Assembly: GCA_045648605.1 (NCBI GenBank)
Contig: JAZROG010000114.1
Span: forward strand, 1 to 26,545
From: SIG710 sp045648605
Lineage (GTDB): Bacteria > Bacillota > Clostridia > Oscillospirales > CAG-272
Length of the DNA stretch: 26,545 nt
Direction: 5' to 3'
Shown here: in pieces, positions 23,606 through 26,545 of the stretch
Layout of the letters: each line of letters starts with the position of its first letter
Numbering within the stretch: position 1 is the stretch's first letter
Made by a program: the position numbers and the translations under genes
Notes under the pieces: model-generated
Database searches by the model: none
Told to the model about the DNA's origin: nothing
What the model saw: only the letters and a program-made list of their open reading frames with translations

Positions 23606-23654
23606 AATTAGTTTGTTTGCAAACTAATTATACCATTTTGCAAGCAAAAGTCAA
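23606..23654 (-). promoter_or_regulatory. Promoter and MarR operator
   Basis: On the minus strand TTGACT (23654-23649), 16 bases, TATAAT (23632-23627). The inverted repeat AATTAGTTTG (23606-23615) / CAAACTAATT (23620-23629), 10-bp arms around TTTG, overlaps the -10 box and the transcription start. It is symmetric and placed to block RNA polymerase, as expected for an autoregulating MarR protein. Confidence 0.83.
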
Positions 23655-23784
23655 GACTTTTTGCCGATTTTACATTTTGTTCAAAACATATTATGGCTGG
23701 CTTTTTATATTTTGTAACACATTAAATCATGCTTATTTGCGCAAATTAGTGACAGACCAAGTCAAGATAAAGGAAGTAATGAAA

Positions 23785-24990
23785 ATGAAAGCAAAAATTT
23801 TGAAAATATCATCGGTCATCCTTACCGCTCTTTTGGTTTTGACCGCTTTAATAATGGGAATTGCCGACATTCTTGTTCCCGAAATACAGTCATATCATTT
23901 CGGACAGAAGCCATATGAAAATGTATTTATAAAAATAGAAACAGAAGCTGCCATACCCGCGTCAGCCACATCAGAGCACAAAATGACACTTAGTGGAAAG
24001 GCAAAGCTATTCGGATTTTTACCGCTGAAAAATGTAAGCATAAATTATTATGACGAATTTTGCCTTTATGTTGGCGGTTTTCCCTTTGGTGTAAAGTTTT
24101 ATACAGACGGAATAGTTGTTGTTGACATCACAGCAGTTGAAACTGCGGAAGGAAAAATAAATCCCGCCCATGATGCGGGAATAAGAGAAAATGACATCAT
24201 AACAAAATGCAACGGTGAGGCGCTTTCTGGCGCACCCGACCTTACAAAAATGATTGAGGAAAGCGGCGGAAACGCTCTTACACTGACCTACAAAAGAAAC
24301 GGAGAGGAATTTTCAACCTCCATAACACCTGTAATTTCAAAAGAGGACGGACTTTACAAAACAGGAATGTGGATAAAGGACAGCGGTGCGGGAATAGGTA
24401 CTGTAACATACCTTTCTCCCGAGGATAACAGCTTTGGCGGTCTTGGTCACGGTATATGCGACCCCGTAAGCGGTGCTCTTATGCCCCTTGAGCGAGGAAT
24501 TCTTATGGATGTCAGCATAAACGGAGTGAAAAAGGGCCTTGTTGGTGAGCCGGGTGAGATAAAGGGATTTTTTGACGGCGAAAAGCTGGGAACCGTACTG
24601 ACAAATACAAACTGCGGAGTTTTCGGCTTCTACTCAAAGAAGCCCCGTGAGGCTGTAACGCTTCTTCCGATAGGTCTGAAAAGCGAGATCAAAAGCGGAA
24701 AAGCAACTGTTGTCTGCACACTTGACGAAAGCGGCGCAAAGGAATACGAGATCGAGCTTTCGGCAATAAATCATTCTGCCTCTCCCGACTCAAACAAATG
24801 CTTCACAGTAAAGGTAACTGACCCTGCCCTTCTTGAAATTACAGGCGGAATCGTTCAGGGCATGAGCGGCTCTCCGATAATCCAAAACGGAAGACTCGTC
24901 GGAGCTATAACTCATGTCATGGTCAACGATCCCTGCACCGGATATGGCATTTTTATAGAAAATATGCTCGGTGAAACCGCGGAAAAATAA
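23785..24990 (+). CDS. spoIVB: SpoIVB-type peptidase (S55)
   Basis: SpoIVB is the PDZ-containing serine protease secreted by the forespore that signals to the mother cell to activate sigma-K. The 401-residue protein has an N-terminal membrane segment (about 8-26) and a PDZ domain (about 110-190). The S55 motifs are GGLGHGI (His222) and IVQGMSGSPIIQNGRLVGAITHV (Ser361/Ser363). D346 is a candidate third residue. ATG 23785 is 8 bases from AGGAAG (23771-23776); ATG 23779 is too close to it. In many spore formers spo0A follows, but not here. CATATTA at 23687-23693 fits a sigma-F/G -10 box, with only a weak -35 (GATTT). It is divergent from the marR operon. Confidence 0.93.
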   Translation: MKAKILKISSVILTALLVLTALIMGIADILVPEIQSYHFGQKPYENVFIKIETEAAIPASATSEHKMTLSGKAKLFGFLPLKNVSINYYDEFCLYVGGFPFGVKFYTDGIVVVDITAVETAEGKINPAHDAGIRENDIITKCNGEALSGAPDLTKMIEESGGNALTLTYKRNGEEFSTSITPVISKEDGLYKTGMWIKDSGAGIGTVTYLSPEDNSFGGLGHGICDPVSGALMPLERGILMDVSINGVKKGLVGEPGEIKGFFDGEKLGTVLTNTNCGVFGFYSKKPREAVTLLPIGLKSEIKSGKATVVCTLDESGAKEYEIELSAINHSASPDSNKCFTVKVTDPALLEITGGIVQGMSGSPIIQNGRLVGAITHVMVNDPCTGYGIFIENMLGETAEK

Positions 24991-25009
24991 CAAAAATGTT
25001 ATAGTAAAT

Positions 25010-25049
25010 TAACCTCCGTTATGATATAATAGTATCAAAACGGAGGTTA
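25010..25049 (+). promoter_or_regulatory. Inverted repeat hiding ribosome site, with -10 box in loop
   Basis: TAACCTCCGTT (25010-25020) is a perfect 11-bp inverted repeat of AACGGAGGTTA (25039-25049). The right arm is the Shine-Dalgarno of the 25055 gene. The loop holds TGATATAAT (25022-25030), an extended -10 box without a clear -35. RNA from spoIVB would fold and block translation; RNA starting in or after the loop would not. Confidence 0.65.
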
Positions 25050-25054
25050 TTGTT

Positions 25055-25309
25055 ATGAAAAACAACTCAACACTTGCAGAATATTTAGCAGAGCATGTAG
25101 AAAAAGAAAACATAACTTCAGAGCTTTTCAACATTTTTAACATTGACTGTCTTGAAAGGTGTCACATAGAGCCTTCTCATCTTGACGGGCTTATCAAAAA
25201 AATTTATGAGAGCGAGAAATGTGATACGCACTTGTTGCAGGAGATCATTGACTTTATAAATAGCAGCCAAAAGGATTCTCAAAGCAAAGAGAATGAACTG
25301 CTAAAATGA
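25055..25309 (+). CDS. Small unknown protein, probably truncated by IS
   Basis: This 84-residue protein, starting MKNNSTLAEYLAEHVEKE, is not recognised. It appears mostly helical, acidic, and has three cysteines (IDCLERCH and EKCDTH). It has a strong GGAGG ribosome site, 8 bases before the ATG, within an inverted repeat. The frame ends at TGA 25307-25309, exactly where the IS3-type element seems to begin. The stop codon may come from the element end, so the original protein may have been longer. The gene lies 64 bases after spoIVB. Confidence 0.6.
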   Translation: MKNNSTLAEYLAEHVEKENITSELFNIFNIDCLERCHIEPSHLDGLIKKIYESEKCDTHLLQEIIDFINSSQKDSQSKENELLK

Positions 25310-25348
25310 TATGCACCCCAAAAGTTAGACACTTTTGGAGGTGCATAT
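25309..25348 (+). promoter_or_regulatory. IS-end hairpin hiding orfA ribosome site
   Basis: ATATGCACC then CCAAAAG (25309-25324) pair with CTTTTGG and GGTGCATAT (25332-25348), 16 bp with one bulged A at 25339 and the loop TTAGACA. The right arm contains the GGAGG (25337-25341) used by orfA (ATG 25353). Confidence 0.7.
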
Positions 25349-25352
25349 TTTT

Positions 25353-25748
25353 ATGTGCAAAACAGGAAGAGAAAACAGAAGGTACTCGGCAGAATTTAAA
25401 ATGTGTGTTATAATGGATATGCGAGAACACCCTCTTGGATATCGTGAAACAGCAAGAAAGCATTTTGGAGCCAAGACTCGTTCAGAGGAGGATCTGTATA
25501 AAAGCAGCATACAAAGGTGGGAACGTATATTTTTACAAGAAGGAGCCGAAGGTCTGATGAAAGAAAGACGAGGTAGAGCTTGTAAAGCAAACGGTTCTAA
25601 TAAGGGTCGCCCACCGAAGCTCGACCGAAAGGTAGAAGAAGATCTTATCGCAGAGAACCAAAGACTCAGAATGGAGATAGAGTACTTAAAAAAACTGAGT
25701 GCCTTAGTTCTTGCGGAAGAGCAAAAGAACGGCAAAAAGCGTTCATAA
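25353..25748 (+). CDS. IS3-family transposase OrfA
   Basis: OrfA is the DNA-binding part of the IS3-family transposase. The 131-residue protein has an N-terminal helix-turn-helix (YSAEFKMCVIMDM, then YRETARKHFG and IQRWERIF) and a C-terminal leucine-zipper-like coil, AENQRLRMEIEYLKKLSALV. ATG 25353 has GGAGG 11 bases upstream. An in-frame TTG at 25335 lacks a ribosome site. The coil overlaps the A7 slippery site, from which the OrfAB fusion would be made. Confidence 0.9.
   Translation: MCKTGRENRRYSAEFKMCVIMDMREHPLGYRETARKHFGAKTRSEEDLYKSSIQRWERIFLQEGAEGLMKERRGRACKANGSNKGRPPKLDRKVEEDLIAENQRLRMEIEYLKKLSALVLAEEQKNGKKRS
25688..25694 (+). other. -1 programmed frameshift heptamer
   Basis: Seven A residues in the register A AAA AAA, followed by CTG, lie in the orfA zipper codons. 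Slipping back one base joins orfA to the orfB frame (KKTECLSS...), as in other IS3-family elements. Confidence 0.8.
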
Positions 25749-26545
25749 TTGCTGAACTAAGGCAAAAGTATCCGCTTAAAGATTTGTTAGAGCTTTCCGG
25801 GATAGCAAGAAGCACGTACTATTACTATCTGAAACAGAAGGATAAAGACAAATACGAAAGCGAAAAGCAAGATATATTAGAAATCTACAATACTCACAAA
25901 GGAAGATACGGCTACAGACGTATTTGCTCTGAATTAAAAGCAAAGGGATATCCAATCAACCATAAAACCGTGCTAAAACTGATGAAATCTCTTCATTTGC
26001 GTGGAAAACAGAGCAAAAATGGCAAATACCATTCCTACAAAGGCGAAGTTGGTAAGGTGGCTGACAATCTGCTAAAAAGAGATTTTCATGCGGACAAGCC
26101 GTTTGAGAAGCTAACAACAGACGTTACGGAGTTTAAGATCGGTGATAAAAAAGTGTATCTTTCACCTGTACTCGATATGTTCAACCGCGAAATTATATCT
26201 TATTCTATTTCGACGAGTCCAAATTTGTGGCAAATACGAGAAATGTTAGATGGCTTATTTGCCAAACTACCAACCGATGCCCGGCCTATCTTCCACTCTG
26301 ATCAAGGTTGGCAATACCAGCACGCCGAATATCAACGATTACTTGCTGAGCATAACATTACGCAAAGCATGTCCCGAAAAGGAAACTGTATGGACAATGG
26401 CATCATGGAAAACTTCTTCGGCAGATTGAAAGTTGAGATGTATTACGGCGAAAAATTTGAATCCCCTAGGGGATTCATTGAAAAGTTAGAAGAATACAAG
26501 TCGGAGCGGAGCCATGTCGTGCTGTGTGCCAAGGAGTCGAGGAGC
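25688..26545 (+). CDS. IS3-family transposase OrfB, DDE integrase part (partial)
   Basis: This frame, in -1 relative to orfA, is open from the slippery site to the window end (286 codons, no stop). It shows the HTH_21-type segment GRYGYRRICSELK and the integrase core. Catalytic residues are the D of LTTDVTEFK, the D of FHSDQGWQYQ and the E of MDNGIMENFFGRLK. Translation is expected as an OrfAB fusion through frameshifting. Up to about residue KLEEY (26494) the protein fits the family. After that it reads KSERSHVVLCAKESRS, which does not match the expected continuation with a YYN-like motif. The gene is thus either interrupted or joined to foreign sequence. Confidence 0.85.

Larger units (their letters stand above)
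25307..26545 (+). mobile_element. IS3-family (IS150-like) element, runs off window
   Basis: The left end reads TGATATGCACCCCAAAAGTT, a terminal repeat of IS150-type elements. The exact boundary lies between 25307 and 25312. OrfA, an A7 frameshift site and orfB follow in the usual order. The right end is not in the window. From about 26496 the sequence no longer fits an IS3 transposase. Confidence 0.85.

Noticed and set aside
23666..23693. Sigma-F/G promoter for spoIVB
   Set aside because: CATATTA fits the -10 box but the -35 match is poor and spacing is 16, so it was not listed as a separate feature.
23617..23784. Upstream extension of spoIVB
   Set aside because: The region contains the divergent promoter and operator of marR, and the added residues break the normal signal-anchor start.

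Overview
The window looks like chromosome of an endospore-forming, low-to-mid GC Firmicute of the class Clostridia, probably a gut anaerobe. The evidence is both subunits of dipicolinate synthase, a SpoIVB-type sporulation protease, sigma-A promoters and strong GGAGG ribosome sites, TTG starts, and a DUF1540 protein. No tRNA, rRNA, CRISPR array or phage was seen, and no gene-free stretch exceeds about 300 bases.

Region 1 (1-8187, mostly + strand) is a housekeeping block. It holds the 3' part of rbgA (50S assembly GTPase), rnhB, a YraN-type nuclease gene, thrC, a convergent DUF1540 gene, a COG1768-type metallophosphoesterase, then tig-clpP-clpX (trigger factor and the ClpXP protease). Directly behind clpX lies a decayed FAD-dependent oxidoreductase gene that has lost its middle.

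Region 2 (8249-9679) is a degenerate ISL3-family insertion sequence. Its transposase is split by a one-base frameshift and its left terminal repeat is eroded. It abuts the terminator of a large minus-strand gene (9720-11960) for a secreted, cysteine-rich S-layer-homology protein with three kinds of internal repeat.

Region 3 (12179-16495, minus strand) carries a broken sugar-phosphate isomerase/epimerase gene without a start codon, then comEC-dpaA-dpaB behind one sigma-A promoter. A terminator-like hairpin covers the dpaA ribosome site. Divergent from comEC is an acyl-CoA/acyl-ACP synthetase gene followed by its own acyl carrier protein gene.

Region 4 (18703-23594, minus strand) is a tight operon: a MarR regulator, two halves of a heterodimeric ABC exporter, and an uncharacterised protein with a possible PD-(D/E)XK-like core and a C-terminal helix-turn-helix. 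A palindrome at the promoter is a likely MarR operator. Divergent from it is spoIVB, then a small unknown gene that seems to be truncated by an IS3/IS150-type element running off the window end.

The most notable pattern is regulatory. At four places (8319-8389, 14212-14255, 25010-25049, 25309-25348) a perfect or near-perfect inverted repeat covers the ribosome site or start codon of the next gene, so that read-through RNA would hide it. I do not see a clearly new multi-gene system. The best candidates for unstudied biology are the unknown gene coupled to the exporter operon and the repeat architecture of the cysteine-rich surface protein.
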